Shown one piece after another: positions 34,418 to 43,772 of a stretch of DNA of 64,000 bases (positions are counted from its first letter, which is position 1; the number at the start of each line of letters is the position of its first letter). The translations under genes and the position numbers were made by a program. The notes below the pieces were generated by a model that saw only the letters and a list, made by a program, of their open reading frames with translations, had not been told where the DNA came from and searched no databases. Source of the stretch: Halopseudomonas pachastrellae (GTDB lineage: Bacteria; Pseudomonadota; Gammaproteobacteria; Pseudomonadales; Pseudomonadaceae); assembly GCF_900114765.1 (NCBI RefSeq), contig NZ_FOUD01000014.1, positions 62,001-126,000 on the forward strand, written 5' to 3'.

Positions 34418-34912
34418 ATGCATATAGTCTTAGATGGTGGGTTCTGCTTTTCAGAAGCACCTTGGTTGAGTTGGGGAGACATTGAGTACGGTCTGGATCG
34501 TGGTTTTTTAACTTCGACGGGAGTTGTTGAATATGCTGTTAAAAGGCTTTCTGCTGAGTCTCCTGCAGAGCAGTATGAGCTGGCCTGCCTGACTGGCGAT
34601 GATGCTAATGATGTTCGGGAGTGCGTTGGTCGCCTTGCTGTTAAGGATGTGCGAGATGTTGGGGGCTCAGAGAAGGCGTGGATATTTTTGAGTTTTCTTT
34701 GGGTCTTTATAAATAGGGGTAAGTATCAAGATCCATTGGGGATTGTTGAGGAGCTGTATGCGGATTTCGATTATCCGGAGTCTGTTGCTCCTATTGTTCG
34801 GTATATGCCGGCGGCAGACCCTTCTGTAGCGGGCGAGAATCAGCTTTTTAAAAATTGGTCCAATATGTTGGAGTCATCTAGGCGGGAGCTTCAGGCTAGT
34901 CGTTCCGGATAA
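34418..34912 (+). CDS. DUF2247-like protein, candidate CDI immunity protein
   Basis: 164 residues, cytosolic. The opening WLSWGDIEYGLDRGFLTSTGVVEYAVKRLS followed by helical segments is like the DUF2247 family, whose members often lie beside polymorphic toxins. The position, 10 bases past the cdiA stop with AAGG before its ATG, is where a cdiI gene is expected. The GC content is clearly below that of cdiA, a usual sign of horizontally exchanged immunity genes. Neutralisation of this specific toxin is inference. Confidence 0.65.
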   Translation: MHIVLDGGFCFSEAPWLSWGDIEYGLDRGFLTSTGVVEYAVKRLSAESPAEQYELACLTGDDANDVRECVGRLAVKDVRDVGGSEKAWIFLSFLWVFINRGKYQDPLGIVEELYADFDYPESVAPIVRYMPAADPSVAGENQLFKNWSNMLESSRRELQASRSG

Positions 34913-34989
34913 ATTGGACCAAAAAAAGGGGGCACCGGGAGTATCAGCAATTTTGTGTTCGGGCTTAACATGCGTTACGAGGACTAGGC

Positions 34990-35361
34990 ATGCCGACCCA
35001 AAAGACCCCGGCCGTCAAGGCCAAAAGAGACCTACCCTCCATCCCCAAGGAACTGGTCGAACAGCTCGTTAAAGGCCCAATGACGGCCGAGGCGATCCAA
35101 GACATCTCGATGGCGTTCAAGAAGGCGCTGGTAGAGCGCGCACTGGGCGCAGAGCTTGGCCATCACTTGGGTTAGCCGGTGGGTGCAGAGCGCCCAGAGG
35201 TCAGCGAGAATCAGCGTAACGGCACCAGCGGCAAGACTGTGCTGACCGAGACGGCCCTTTGCAGTTGGACATCCAAGAGACTGGGACGGCAGCTTCGCGC
35301 CGATACTGATTCCCAAGCACGAGCGCCGCTTCACGGGCTTTGACAACAAGCTGCTGGTTTA
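34990..35361 (+). pseudogene. IS256-family transposase remnant
   Basis: The first 61 codons read as an intact N terminus (VEQLVKGPMTAEAIQDISMA, then LVERALGAELGHHLG). A stop replaces the next codon at 35173-35175, and the expected continuation is found across frames: ERPEVSENQRNGTSGKTVLTE, then a frame change, DGPLQLDI, another change, and DGSFAPILIPKHERRFTGFDNKLLV with a stop at 35361. These are IS256-type N-terminal and pre-catalytic segments. The DDE domain is missing, so it is a dead fragment. Bases 34929-34965 might be a decayed left end. Confidence 0.8.
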
Positions 35362-35413
35362 AGCAGTAATTCTGGCCTACCTAAAAGCGTATTTAACTCA
35401 AGGTGAGCAGGGT

Positions 35414-35821
35414 GTGAATGAAAAACAGAGATCGCTTTGCAGATATCTCGCGAAGATGGAGTCTGCACATGCGGCTGAATGGCTGATAAGCACATACCCC
35501 ATTGACTCCGTAGATTATGGCGAGGCCTTTTGGCTTATGTCTCACCGATCGTGGAGGCGCGGTGATCAAAAGCGATTGGCTAATTATTATTTTAAGAAAC
35601 TTCCTTTTTCTGGCGCTTTTGGCTATGAGTCGTTCGCTTCATTTATGTCTACAAGTGCGCTTCTATCTTGCGTTAGAGCGGGCCTGCCGATGAGCCATGC
35701 TGATGTGGAACTGCTGCTCTATTACCTAGTGCCAGCCCTCAAAAAATTCGCGAAAGGCCAGGCTGATTATCAGCTGATTGCTGACTTTGCTACTGAGGCA
35801 CAGAATGCAACACTGGGGTGA
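35414..35821 (+). CDS. AT-rich orphan protein, possible unlinked immunity protein
   Basis: 135 residues, cytosolic, starting at GTG (the frame is open back to 35363, so the true start may have been upstream). No family recognised. Helical segments such as AAEWLISTYPIDSVDYGEAF and LLLYYLVPALKKFAKGQADY are amphipathic. It has its own terminator at once after the stop. It has the size, composition and location of an orphan cdiI-type immunity gene that has lost its toxin, but there is no direct evidence for that role. Confidence 0.5.
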   Translation: MNEKQRSLCRYLAKMESAHAAEWLISTYPIDSVDYGEAFWLMSHRSWRRGDQKRLANYYFKKLPFSGAFGYESFASFMSTSALLSCVRAGLPMSHADVELLLYYLVPALKKFAKGQADYQLIADFATEAQNATLG

Positions 35822-35822
35822 G

Positions 35823-35850
35823 AGCAAGCAGCGCTAGGGGCTTGCTTTTT
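35823..35850 (+). terminator. rho-independent terminator
   Basis: AGCAAGC and GCTTGCT (35823-35829 and 35840-35846) with a 10-base loop and a T run to 35850, directly after the orphan ORF. Confidence 0.85.
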
Positions 35851-35920
35851 GCCTTCCTAGCGACAACAAAAGTGGGCTCGGATAAAACTTCTGGCGCAAG
35901 CCTGACCTGACTGTTCTTAC

Positions 35921-36106
35921 ACCTTGCCAGCCGGCGGCGACCTTACCGCTGTTGCCAGCCGCATCGAAGCCACGCAGCAAGCCTATCAGGTTGCCGGCAG
36001 CCAGCGTGTACTGGGGACTGCAGAGAAACCTGCTCACCACTTCAACGAGAAAAGTCCGGAGGGCCTCTCTGGGCGAAAATCCTTCTTCCCGGATGTAGCA
36101 CTGCGA
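35921..36106 (+). pseudogene. cdiA FHA-2 fragment (orphan duplicate)
   Basis: 186 bases align without gaps to 31789-31974 inside cdiA (offset 4132). The peptides read LTAVASRIEATQQAYQVAGS against LTAVASRIEAAQQAYLVAGS, then diverge (HHFNEKSPEGLSGRKSF against HHFYEKKSEGSFGRTSF). The frame is open but has no start, no secretion domain and no toxin. It marks the far end of a former second cdiA copy or module. Homology stops near 36106, just before the lipoprotein gene that begins the stable chromosome. Confidence 0.85.
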
Positions 36107-36140
36107 GCAAAGCTAACCGCTTTGATGCATGCCAACGGCG

Positions 36141-36605
36141 TTACGGATTCTCTGGGTACTCTAGCAGTATCTCGCTGCTTTGCAGCTCTGTCGCCGTGGC
36201 CGGGCGCTGCATGGACGGGTTCAGTGGGTAGCCGCTGTCGGTGGCGCGCAAGACGACGTCGCCTGCGCCTCTGGCATGTACGATCAGGTCGCGCCAGCCA
36301 TCAGTGCTGTGCGCGGACACCCGTAGGGGAAGCTGCACGATGGTGGTTTTGGAGCGCAGGGTGAAGGCGTGCTCGCTGCCTTGCAGCACAAACAGGGTGC
36401 AGCCGGCGCTACCACACCAGTTGGGGCCTTGGGCGTAGATCAGTGCGTCGTCAACGCCGTCACCGTTAAGGTCGTACAGGGCGCTCTGGTAGCGGGGCAG
36501 CTCCGAGCCGAACTGTTCGCTCAGCGCGTCGTTGAGCCGTGTGTCGTGGCTGACGCTGGCGCAGCCGGTCAGCAGGCCGGCAAGAATAAGCGGGTAGGGG
36601 CGCAT
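36141..36605 (-). CDS. lipoprotein with integrin-like/FG-GAP-type acidic loop
   Basis: 154 residues with a lipobox LLTGC (Cys15). The segment YDLNGDGVDDALIYAQ is a calcium-binding-like loop as found in FG-GAP and EF-hand-like repeats, and two Cys follow in WCGSAGC. I cannot name a family. It is the first backbone gene past the CDI scar; its promoter side faces away from the island. Confidence 0.6.
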   Translation of the reverse strand: MRPYPLILAGLLTGCASVSHDTRLNDALSEQFGSELPRYQSALYDLNGDGVDDALIYAQGPNWCGSAGCTLFVLQGSEHAFTLRSKTTIVQLPLRVSAHSTDGWRDLIVHARGAGDVVLRATDSGYPLNPSMQRPATATELQSSEILLEYPENP

Positions 36606-36672
36606 TGGTGGGTCTCCTCAGATAACGCTGTTGATCATAGCAAGCACGGGCCGGGCTGCGAGTGCTTGATGC

Positions 36673-38595
36673 TCACCTTGCCGGATCAGCGGTGTCGCGG
36701 GGCGGGAAGTCGACATCGAGGCCTCGCGCATCCAACTGCCTGACGTTTTCCGGGCGGCCCTGTTCATCCAGCTCAACCAGACCGATGCCGCTGCCGTTCC
36801 ACAGGCGCTCGCCGGCGCTGGCGCGGTCTGGATCGCGCGGGCTGACGCGCATGCGCCGGCGTTTGGTCAGCCAGTTCAGCGGGGAGGCCGGGGCGTAAAG
36901 CCAGCGATTAAGCCGGTCAAACCAGTCCAGCAGACGCGTTGGGAAGGCATTTTTCAGGCCGCTGCTGGTGATCTGCCAAAGCTGCGGGCCGTGCTCGCGA
37001 TGACGGATGGCGATGTCGTAGACGAAAGAGTAGTGCACGTCGCCGGAGAGGATGACGTAGTTACCTGGTGTGCGGCCGTGACGAAAGATATTGAGCAGCA
37101 CCTTGGCAGCGCCGCGGTGGGTCATCCAGTTTTCGGCGTCGACTACCAGCGGGTGACCGGCGAGGGAGAACAGCTTCTGGATGCCTTCAATGAGTTTGAC
37201 GCCGAACATCGGTGCGGGCGAGACGATGACCACAGCGGTCTGGTCCAGCAGGCGTTGCTGCAGCTCGGTCAGCGCCTCCCAGTCCATCAGGCCAGACGGG
37301 CGGAAGGGGCTGCGCTCGCTGCGCCAGCGGCGGGTGCGGGTATCCAGCACGACCAGGCTGGGCGTGCCGGCAATCTGGTACTCCCAGCCGTGAAAGCGCA
37401 GCACGGCGTCGATGCAGGCGTCCTGCTCGCTGACATCCATACTGCCGCTGCGCTTTGCGTTCTCCAGCAGTTGGGTCAGCGCATCCAGCGGTTCTGCCAC
37501 GGCGTCGGGATCGTTGCCCCAGCCCTGGCACAGCAGATAGGCCAGCACCGCGTTGCCGATGATCTGGCGTGAGAAGGGGTGGCCGTAGGCGGTGCGCTCC
37601 CAGTCGGCGGTAAGGTTCCAGTCGTCGGTGACGTCGTGGTCGTCAAAGATCATCAGGCTGGGCTGATGGGCGAGCAGGCGGGCGACCTGCGGCAGGCCCT
37701 CGACAAAGGCATCAATCTGCTGCTGTTCGCTCTGGTAACGTTGGCGCTCTTCGTCGTTCAGCCCGTCTGGCATCGCCGGCTGAATCAGGCGCCAGGGAAC
37801 CGGCGACCACACCAGCAGGTACATGGCCAGCATCTCGGCCAGGCTGATCAGGTGGTTGTGCGCGTTGGCCGAGGTAAACACCGGTTTGCGTACGCCGCCA
37901 AAGAAACGGTCACGCACGGCCATATTCGAGGGCACATCCGGCAGCAGTTGCTCGCGGCGATAGTAGGTGTCGTCAGACTGATACAGGGCCTGGCTGTCGG
38001 CGACGGTGGCGCCTTCCAATGCTTCGTCGAACAGCCCGAGTCGGGCAATCAACTGATGCACAGCAACCAGTAGCGGGCCACTGACATCGTCTACGTAAAC
38101 CTGATCGCCGGTCATCAGCAGCCAGGCAGGGCGCTGCTCTGGCTGGTCTCGGCGTTCGGCCAGCCAGCTGTCGGTGCGCACCAGTGCATCCTCGCCGGCA
38201 AAGTGCGGCTTGCGGCAGGAGCCGTGTAGCAGACGGCGGTTGTCGCTGGCGATCATCAGCGAGGGCAGCTCGTCGCCGTGGCACAGATGCGGGGCGGTGC
38301 GGCGTAGCCCGTTGCCTTGCTCGCTATCCCACTGCAGGTCGTAGTGAATGACCTGATCCTGCGGTAAGGGCGTATCGGGGCTGAGGCTCAGCAGGTGAAC
38401 GTAGGCGTACTTACCAATGGGTATCACGCGGGTATCGTTCAGATCGAGGTGTTGTGCTGCAGCGTTGTCTGGTTGCAGCGTCGCGCGCAGTTGCAGTGGC
38501 CGGCTGGCGACCAGCCAGAGCAAGACGCGCTCGGGTTCTACGCGGCGAACCAGCGGGCCGGCCAGCAGATCGGGGAGGTCTGTGGTGATATGCAT
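36673..38595 (-). CDS. PhoD-like alkaline phosphatase D family metallophosphoesterase
   Basis: 640 residues with no obvious signal peptide. A beta-rich N-terminal domain (residues 1-110) precedes the metallophosphoesterase domain: LLHGSCRKPH, LLMTGDQVYVDD, then SLMIFDDHDVTDDWN and YVILSGDVHYSF, which correspond to the metal-binding motifs of the PhoD family. The lack of a Tat signal differs from true PhoD, so it may be cytosolic. Substrate unknown. It lies 45 bases downstream of rsmE on the same strand. Confidence 0.85.
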   Translation of the reverse strand: MHITTDLPDLLAGPLVRRVEPERVLLWLVASRPLQLRATLQPDNAAAQHLDLNDTRVIPIGKYAYVHLLSLSPDTPLPQDQVIHYDLQWDSEQGNGLRRTAPHLCHGDELPSLMIASDNRRLLHGSCRKPHFAGEDALVRTDSWLAERRDQPEQRPAWLLMTGDQVYVDDVSGPLLVAVHQLIARLGLFDEALEGATVADSQALYQSDDTYYRREQLLPDVPSNMAVRDRFFGGVRKPVFTSANAHNHLISLAEMLAMYLLVWSPVPWRLIQPAMPDGLNDEERQRYQSEQQQIDAFVEGLPQVARLLAHQPSLMIFDDHDVTDDWNLTADWERTAYGHPFSRQIIGNAVLAYLLCQGWGNDPDAVAEPLDALTQLLENAKRSGSMDVSEQDACIDAVLRFHGWEYQIAGTPSLVVLDTRTRRWRSERSPFRPSGLMDWEALTELQQRLLDQTAVVIVSPAPMFGVKLIEGIQKLFSLAGHPLVVDAENWMTHRGAAKVLLNIFRHGRTPGNYVILSGDVHYSFVYDIAIRHREHGPQLWQITSSGLKNAFPTRLLDWFDRLNRWLYAPASPLNWLTKRRRMRVSPRDPDRASAGERLWNGSGIGLVELDEQGRPENVRQLDARGLDVDFPPRDTADPAR

Positions 38596-38639
38596 GCTGA
38601 TTCAGACCGGGTGGCGCGGCGCCGGTTCAGTGGGCTGCT

Positions 38640-39347
38640 TCAGAACAAGCGCGCCAGCAGCGCCGTGACGGCGGTTTCCACGCGCAGGATGCGCTCGCCG
38701 AGCTGCACCGGCTGCATGCCGGCCTCGACCAGCTTGTCGACCTCATAGGGAATCCAGCCGCCCTCCGGACCGATGGCCAGGGTTAGCGGCTGGTCGATAC
38801 CGCGCGGGCAGGCGGGGTAGTCGCCGGGGTGGGCAACCAGCGCCAGTTGCTCGTTGATGATGGCGGGTAGCTGATCTTCGACAAAGGGCTTGAAGCGCTT
38901 TTCGATCCGCACGGTCGGCAGCACGGTGTCGCGGGCCTGCTCCAGGCCCAACAGCAGGTTCTCGCGTACCACCTCGGGTTGCAGAAACGGCGTCTGCCAG
39001 AAGCTCTTTTCTACCCGGTAGCTGTTGAGCAGTATGATCTCGGGTACGCCCAGGGTCGCGCAGTGCTGCAGGATGCGGCGAAACATCTTGGGTCTGGGCA
39101 TGGCCAGCAGCAGGGTGAGGGGCAATTTGGCCGGGGGCGCTTCGCTCAGCTCGATGCGCAGCAGGGCGCTGCGCGAGTCCAGCTCCAGCACGCTGCCACT
39201 GCCCATCAGGCCGTTGATGCGGCCAACGCGCAGGGTGTCGCCGGCGCTGACCTGCTGGATGTCCTGCATGTGCGCCAGCCTGCGGCCAGTCAGGCGTACA
39301 TGCTGCGGATCGGTGAAGTCGCTGTCTTCGAGCAGCAGCAGGTTCAT
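38640..39347 (-). CDS. rsmE: 16S rRNA m3U1498 methyltransferase
   Basis: 235 residues. An N-terminal PUA-like domain ([22 protein letters not shown]) is followed by a SPOUT knot domain with [21 protein letters not shown] and [11 protein letters not shown], the AdoMet-binding loops. RsmE methylates U1498 of 16S rRNA in the decoding region. The gene overlaps tatC by 4 bases, so it is probably the last gene of the long ubi-his-tat transcript. Confidence 0.94.
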   Translation of the reverse strand: MNLLLLEDSDFTDPQHVRLTGRRLAHMQDIQQVSAGDTLRVGRINGLMGSGSVLELDSRSALLRIELSEAPPAKLPLTLLLAMPRPKMFRRILQHCATLGVPEIILLNSYRVEKSFWQTPFLQPEVVRENLLLGLEQARDTVLPTVRIEKRFKPFVEDQLPAIINEQLALVAHPGDYPACPRGIDQPLTLAIGPEGGWIPYEVDKLVEAGMQPVQLGERILRVETAVTALLARLF

Positions 39348-40120
39348 GCCTGCGGGCTGTCCTGCGGCTCTTCCGGTGTGCGCGGGCGGACCAGACGGCT
39401 GAAGACGATACCGACTTCATACAGCAGCCACATGGGCAGTGCGAGCAGGGTCTGGGAGATCACGTCCGGTGGGGTCAGGACCATACCGACGGTAAAGCAG
39501 CCGACCACCACGTAGGGGCGCGCTTTGCTCAGGCTCTGCACATCGACGATGCCGACCAGCACCAGCAGCACGGTGGCCACTGGAATTTCGAAGGACAGAC
39601 CAAAGGCCATGAACAGCGTCAGTACAAAGTCCAGGTAGCTGTTGATGTCGGTCATCACTGCTACGCCATCCGGCGCCGCGCTGGTGAAAAAGCCGAACAC
39701 CAGTGGAAACACCACAAAGTAGGCGAACGCCATGCCGCCGTAGAACAGCAGAATGCTGGAGGCCAGCAGCGGCACCGCCAGGCGCTTCTCGTGCTTGTAC
39801 AGCCCGGGTGCAATAAAGCCCCAGACCTGGTGCAGCACAAAGGGCATGGCGATAAACAGCGCGCTGATCAGCGTCAGCTTGAAGGGGGTCAGGAACGGCG
39901 AGGCGACATCGGTGGCGATCATGCTGGTGCCTTCGGGCAGCAGCGCGCGCAGCGGCTCGGAAATGAACGCGTAGATGTCGTTGGCAAAGTAGAACAGGCC
40001 GGCAAAGATCACCAGCCAGATCAGCACAATGCGCAGCAGGCGCGAGCGCAGCTCGGTCAGGTGGGCGACCAGCGGCATGTCGCCGCCGCTCTTGACGGGC
40101 GGCAGATCAGGGTTGCTCAT
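39344..40120 (-). CDS. tatC: Sec-independent protein translocase TatC
   Basis: 258 residues from the ATG at 40120 (an ATG at 40141 is also possible). Six membrane helices, and the conserved [15 protein letters not shown] at the N terminus plus FALSFEIPV in the fourth helix region. TatC binds the twin-arginine signal and, with TatA and TatB, carries folded proteins across the inner membrane. The N terminus overlaps tatB. The Asp-Glu of the signal-binding face (HLTELR) is intact. Confidence 0.95.
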   Translation of the reverse strand: MSNPDLPPVKSGGDMPLVAHLTELRSRLLRIVLIWLVIFAGLFYFANDIYAFISEPLRALLPEGTSMIATDVASPFLTPFKLTLISALFIAMPFVLHQVWGFIAPGLYKHEKRLAVPLLASSILLFYGGMAFAYFVVFPLVFGFFTSAAPDGVAVMTDINSYLDFVLTLFMAFGLSFEIPVATVLLVLVGIVDVQSLSKARPYVVVGCFTVGMVLTPPDVISQTLLALPMWLLYEVGIVFSRLVRPRTPEEPQDSPQA

Positions 40121-40484
40121 GGCGGGTGTCTTGCTGCTCATTGGCGGACTCGGCACGGGGTTGCTCTGCGGTCGCGCCAGTGTGCGTCGGCTGTGTGACG
40201 CTCTGGTTACCGCCCGGTCGGGCGTTTGTCTGGTTGCTCGGGCTGCCGGCGTGCAGCCCCTGCTTTTCCAGTTCGGCGAGGATGCGCTCGTTGTTCAACT
40301 GCTGGCGGATCTCGTCGGCGCCCAGTTCGCGCTCAACCTGCGAGCGCACGTCCGAGAAGCCGCGCTTGATGCGGCCAATGGTCAGGCTGACGGTGCGTAT
40401 GGCGCCGGGCAAACGCTCCGGGCCGAGAACCAGCAGGGCGATGATCGCCACCACCAGCATTTCCATAAAGCCGATGTCGAACAT
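40107..40484 (-). CDS. tatB: Sec-independent protein translocase TatB
   Basis: 125 residues. One membrane helix [20 protein letters not shown], whose E-R-L-P follows the conserved TatB pattern, then an amphipathic helix and a Gln/Pro-rich disordered tail. TatB forms the signal-receptor complex with TatC. It overlaps tatC by a few bases and lies 18 bases from tatA. Confidence 0.95.
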   Translation of the reverse strand: MFDIGFMEMLVVAIIALLVLGPERLPGAIRTVSLTIGRIKRGFSDVRSQVERELGADEIRQQLNNERILAELEKQGLHAGSPSNQTNARPGGNQSVTQPTHTGATAEQPRAESANEQQDTRHEQP

Positions 40485-40502
40485 GGGGCGGGACCTGGCA
40501 GA

Positions 40503-40733
40503 TTACGGCTTGGACTGGGAGTCCTGCTTGTGCTCTTCGGCCTTGGCATCCAGCGTCTCGCCCGGCTTGTTCTCGACCGAGGGCTTTTCCTCGTCGTTCA
40601 TCGCCTTGCGAAAGCCCTTGATTGCGCCGCCCAGATCACCGCCGATGTTCTTCAACCGCTTGGTGCCGAACAGCAGTACCACGATGACCAGTACGATCAG
40701 CAGTTGCCACAGACTAATGCCACCAAAACCCAT
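40503..40733 (-). CDS. tatA: Sec-independent protein translocase TatA
   Basis: 76 residues. The N-terminal helix [19 protein letters not shown] with the FGTKRL hinge and the amphipathic [11 protein letters not shown] are TatA hallmarks. It forms the size-variable pore. It lies 27 bases downstream of hisE. Confidence 0.96.
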   Translation of the reverse strand: MGFGGISLWQLLIVLVIVVLLFGTKRLKNIGGDLGGAIKGFRKAMNDEEKPSVENKPGETLDAKAEEHKQDSQSKP

Positions 40734-40760
40734 TTTTGCCTCCGGGGCCTATTGCCCAGT

Positions 40761-41090
40761 TTATTTGCTGCGGGACGCCTTTTCTTCAAGACCGGACAGG
40801 TCGAAGCGGCGTGCCAATTCTTTCAGGATGTCATCGGGACCAAGGCCGAGATGGCTAAGCATGACCAGTGAGTGGAACCACAGGTCAGCGGTCTCGTATA
40901 CCAGGTCCGATTTGTCCTCGCTGTGCTGACAGTCCTTGGCGGCTAGCAGTGTCTCTGTGCACTCTTCACCGACCTTTTCGAGAATCTTGTTCAGGCCCTT
41001 TGCGTGCAGGCTGGCAACGTAGGAGGTGTCGGCAGACGCCTGCTTGCGTTGCTCCAGCACGGCGGCCAGTTGGCTCAGGGTGTCAGACAT
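40761..41090 (-). CDS. hisE: phosphoribosyl-ATP pyrophosphatase
   Basis: 109 residues, an all-alpha MazG-like pyrophosphatase that carries out the second step of histidine synthesis. Motif [15 protein letters not shown] with the acidic metal-binding residues and [18 protein letters not shown] start at 41090, which overlaps hisI by 8 bases. In Pseudomonas hisI and hisE are separate genes, as here. Confidence 0.95.
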   Translation of the reverse strand: MSDTLSQLAAVLEQRKQASADTSYVASLHAKGLNKILEKVGEECTETLLAAKDCQHSEDKSDLVYETADLWFHSLVMLSHLGLGPDDILKELARRFDLSGLEEKASRSK

Positions 41091-41499
41091 GTTTTGGGTG
41101 CTCGTATAACTCTTTGGGGTCCTTGATGACGGCATCGACGGTCTGCCATTGGCCATCTTTCAGAACCCGATAAAAACAGCTCTGCCGGCCGGTGTGGCAG
41201 GCAATGCCACCGATCTGTTCGACCTGCAGGATGACGACGTCGGCGTCGCAGTCCAGCCGCAGTTCGTGCAGCTGTTGCACGTTGCCCGACTCCTCGCCCT
41301 TGCGCCACAGGCGCTGGCGCGAGCGCGACCAGTAGATGCCTCGGCCTTCCTGTACGGTCAGTTGCAGGGCTTCGCGGTTCATCCAGGCCATCATCAGAAT
41401 GCGCTGAGTGTGTACATCCTGGGCGATGGCGGGAACCAGGCCGTCGGCATCCCAGTTGATGCTGTCGAGCCAGTCATTGGCGGCGGTTGAATCAGTCAT
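41083..41499 (-). CDS. hisI: phosphoribosyl-AMP cyclohydrolase
   Basis: 138 residues. Catalyses the third step of histidine synthesis, opening the adenine ring of PR-AMP. Motifs: [28 protein letters not shown] and the zinc Cys cluster CDADVV...[15 protein letters not shown]. An ATG at 41499 is preferred over the TTG at 41520. Overlaps hisE by 8 bases. Confidence 0.95.
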   Translation of the reverse strand: MTDSTAANDWLDSINWDADGLVPAIAQDVHTQRILMMAWMNREALQLTVQEGRGIYWSRSRQRLWRKGEESGNVQQLHELRLDCDADVVILQVEQIGGIACHTGRQSCFYRVLKDGQWQTVDAVIKDPKELYEHPKHV

Positions 41500-41553
41500 G
41501 GCGGGTCGTCGTTCGTTCAATGGTGCAAGTGTGCCAGTTATGCACGCGGCTGA

Positions 41554-43152
41554 CTATCTGCGGCGCAGAATCAGCCAGCCGCCCAGGGCGATCAGCGCCC
41601 ACTGGGTGGGTGCGGCGTGCAGCCAGAGCTGCGGGTCGTCGCCGCCCAGCGCGCTGGCGCCAAATACCACCAGGGCGATACCGGCCAGTTGCAGTGGCCA
41701 GCGTGGGCGCTGCGGCGGCTGCTCGCGCAGCGGTGCGTCGGCCAGGTTGTCGAGGGCGCGGTGGGCGCTGTCTATCAGCGCGGGTACGCGTTCCAGATGC
41801 TGCTGCCAGTGCTTGACCTGATTCTGCGGCAGCATGCGCTCGCGCATCCAGCGCTCCAGATAGGGTTGGCCGGTGCTCCAGAGGTCCAGGTCGGGGTACA
41901 GCTGGCGGCCCAGCCCTTCGATGTTCAGTAGGGTCTTTTGCAGCAGCACCAGCTGCGGCTGGACTTCCATGTTGAAGCGGCGGGCGGTCTGGAACAGGCG
42001 CAGCAGCAGCTGGCCGAAGGAGATGTCTTTCAGCGGGCGCTCGAAGATCGGCTCGCAGACGCTGCGAATCGCCGCTTCAAATTCGTTCACGCGGGTGTCA
42101 GCCGGTACCCAGCCCGAGTCGATATGCAGTTGGGCGACGCGGCGGTAGTCGCGCTTGAAGAAGGCCATCAGGTTGCGTGCCAGGTAGCTCTGGTCCTCGG
42201 GCGTCAGGCTGCCGACGATGCCAAAGTCGATGGCGATGTATTGCGGCTCCCAAGGGTGCTTGCGCGAGATGAAGATGTTGCCCGGGTGCATGTCGGCGTG
42301 GAAAAAGCTGTCGCGGAATACCTGGGTAAAGAAGATTTCCACGCCGCGTTCGGCAAGCTTCTTCATATCGGTACGCTGGTCGGCCAGCGCCGGCAGGTCG
42401 GTCACCGGGATGCCCTCGATGCGCTCCATCACCAGTACCTTGTGACGGCACCAGTCCCAGTAGATCTTGGGAATGTAGATCAGCTCCGAATCTTCAAAGT
42501 TGCGGCGCAGCTGGGAGGCGTTGGCGGCTTCGCGGTACAGGTCCAGCTCGTCGAAAATGGTGCTTTCGTAGTCCTCGACCACCTCGACCGGGCGCAGGCG
42601 GCGACCTTCGGTGGACAGCTTTTCCAGCAGGCGTGCGGCGACGAACAACCATTGGATGTCCTGGTCGATGGTCTCGCCGATGCCTGGGCGCACCACCTTG
42701 ACCACCACCTCGCTGCCGTCTTTCAGGCGTGCGGCGTGTACCTGGGCGACCGAGGCGGAGGCTAGCGGCTCGTCGCTGAAGCTGGCAAATACATCCTCGA
42801 TGCGCTCGCCCAGCTGCTCCTCGATGCGCGCGCGGGCTTTTGGTCCCGGGAAGGGCGGCACCTTGTCCTGCAGACGGGCCAGCTCCAGCGCGATGTCGTC
42901 GGGCATCAGGTCACGGCGGGTGGAGAGAATCTGGCCAAACTTGATAAACACCGGGCCCAGATCTTCACAGGCCTTGCGCAGGCGCGCGCCTCGGCTCAGG
43001 TCTTTCGGGGCCGGGCGCAGGCGCCATGGGCCCAGTTGCAGCAGCAGGCGGCCCAGCAGCGGCAGCGGCAGGTCCAGCAGAATCTGGTCAAGACGATAAC
43101 GGGTAAAGATGTGCAGGATGCGCAGCAGGCGCACGAAGGCGGTGAGTCTCAT
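41554..43152 (-). CDS. ubiB: UbiB protein kinase-like ATPase for ubiquinone synthesis
   Basis: 532 residues. The KxGQ motif (KFGQILSTR) of the ABC1/ADCK/UbiB family, an Ala-rich loop ([10 protein letters not shown]) in place of the Gly-rich loop, the Lys in VVVKVVRPG, and HADMHPGN as the catalytic loop. Two membrane helices form the C-terminal anchor. It helps extract or deliver lipophilic intermediates for the Coq/Ubi complex. It overlaps ubiJ by 4 bases. Confidence 0.95.
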   Translation of the reverse strand: MRLTAFVRLLRILHIFTRYRLDQILLDLPLPLLGRLLLQLGPWRLRPAPKDLSRGARLRKACEDLGPVFIKFGQILSTRRDLMPDDIALELARLQDKVPPFPGPKARARIEEQLGERIEDVFASFSDEPLASASVAQVHAARLKDGSEVVVKVVRPGIGETIDQDIQWLFVAARLLEKLSTEGRRLRPVEVVEDYESTIFDELDLYREAANASQLRRNFEDSELIYIPKIYWDWCRHKVLVMERIEGIPVTDLPALADQRTDMKKLAERGVEIFFTQVFRDSFFHADMHPGNIFISRKHPWEPQYIAIDFGIVGSLTPEDQSYLARNLMAFFKRDYRRVAQLHIDSGWVPADTRVNEFEAAIRSVCEPIFERPLKDISFGQLLLRLFQTARRFNMEVQPQLVLLQKTLLNIEGLGRQLYPDLDLWSTGQPYLERWMRERMLPQNQVKHWQQHLERVPALIDSAHRALDNLADAPLREQPPQRPRWPLQLAGIALVVFGASALGGDDPQLWLHAAPTQWALIALGGWLILRRR

Positions 43153-43772
43153 GCGTCGGGCGAGTCCGGATTGGTGGGAGAGAGCAGGGCGACGCGCGCT
43201 TCCAGGCGGTCGAGTTGCAGGCGCAGGTCATGCAGTTGTTCGGCGCGGGCGCGGGCTTCAGCCTGGCCGACCAGTTGGCGGCTTTCTTCGGTCAGGTATT
43301 CGGCCAGCGTCTGGCGCAGGCTGGCGCGGCTGTCACGGCCCCACTGGTGGCTGCGGCGCAGGGCGCTGCCGATGGCATGGCCGGCGACCGGGCCGAGCCA
43401 GCGCGCTAACTCGGCCTCGCCATCGAGCTGCAGGTCGGCCAGCGCATTCTGCAGCGCGATCAGTACCTGGCTGTCGCCCAGCAGCTCGACGTCCGGGTCC
43501 TGCAGTACGGCCTTGCGGTCGCTGCTGACCAGCAGCCGGGCGAGCAGGCTGGCGGGGGCGTGCAGTTCAACATCGGCCGGCGCGTCGCTGGTAGTCGTCA
43601 GGTTGATGGTGCCGTGCGCGGGCATCAGCCACAGCTGCCAGTCAGGCTGACGGCTACTGATCAAAATGCGTTTGCCGGCCAGTGCGCTGATGCGCCTGGC
43701 GGTGACCGGGTCGCGAGCCAGGGCCGCAGCGATGCTGCGCTCGGCTGCGCGGAGCAGCGCGCCGGAGAGCAT
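43149..43772 (-). CDS. ubiJ: ubiquinone biosynthesis accessory factor UbiJ (SCP2 domain)
   Basis: 207 residues. N-terminal SCP2/sterol-carrier domain (residues 15-115, with [12 protein letters not shown]) and a helical C-terminal region. UbiJ binds ubiquinone intermediates and scaffolds the cytosolic Ubi complex with UbiK. It overlaps ubiE by one base and ubiB by four, forming the usual ubiEJB operon. Confidence 0.93.
   Translation of the reverse strand: MLSGALLRAAERSIAAALARDPVTARRISALAGKRILISSRQPDWQLWLMPAHGTINLTTTSDAPADVELHAPASLLARLLVSSDRKAVLQDPDVELLGDSQVLIALQNALADLQLDGEAELARWLGPVAGHAIGSALRRSHQWGRDSRASLRQTLAEYLTEESRQLVGQAEARARAEQLHDLRLQLDRLEARVALLSPTNPDSPDA

Noticed and set aside
34929-35361. 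A complete insertion sequence
   Set aside because: Only the N-terminal third of the transposase is present, with stops and frame changes, and I could not find matching terminal inverted repeats.
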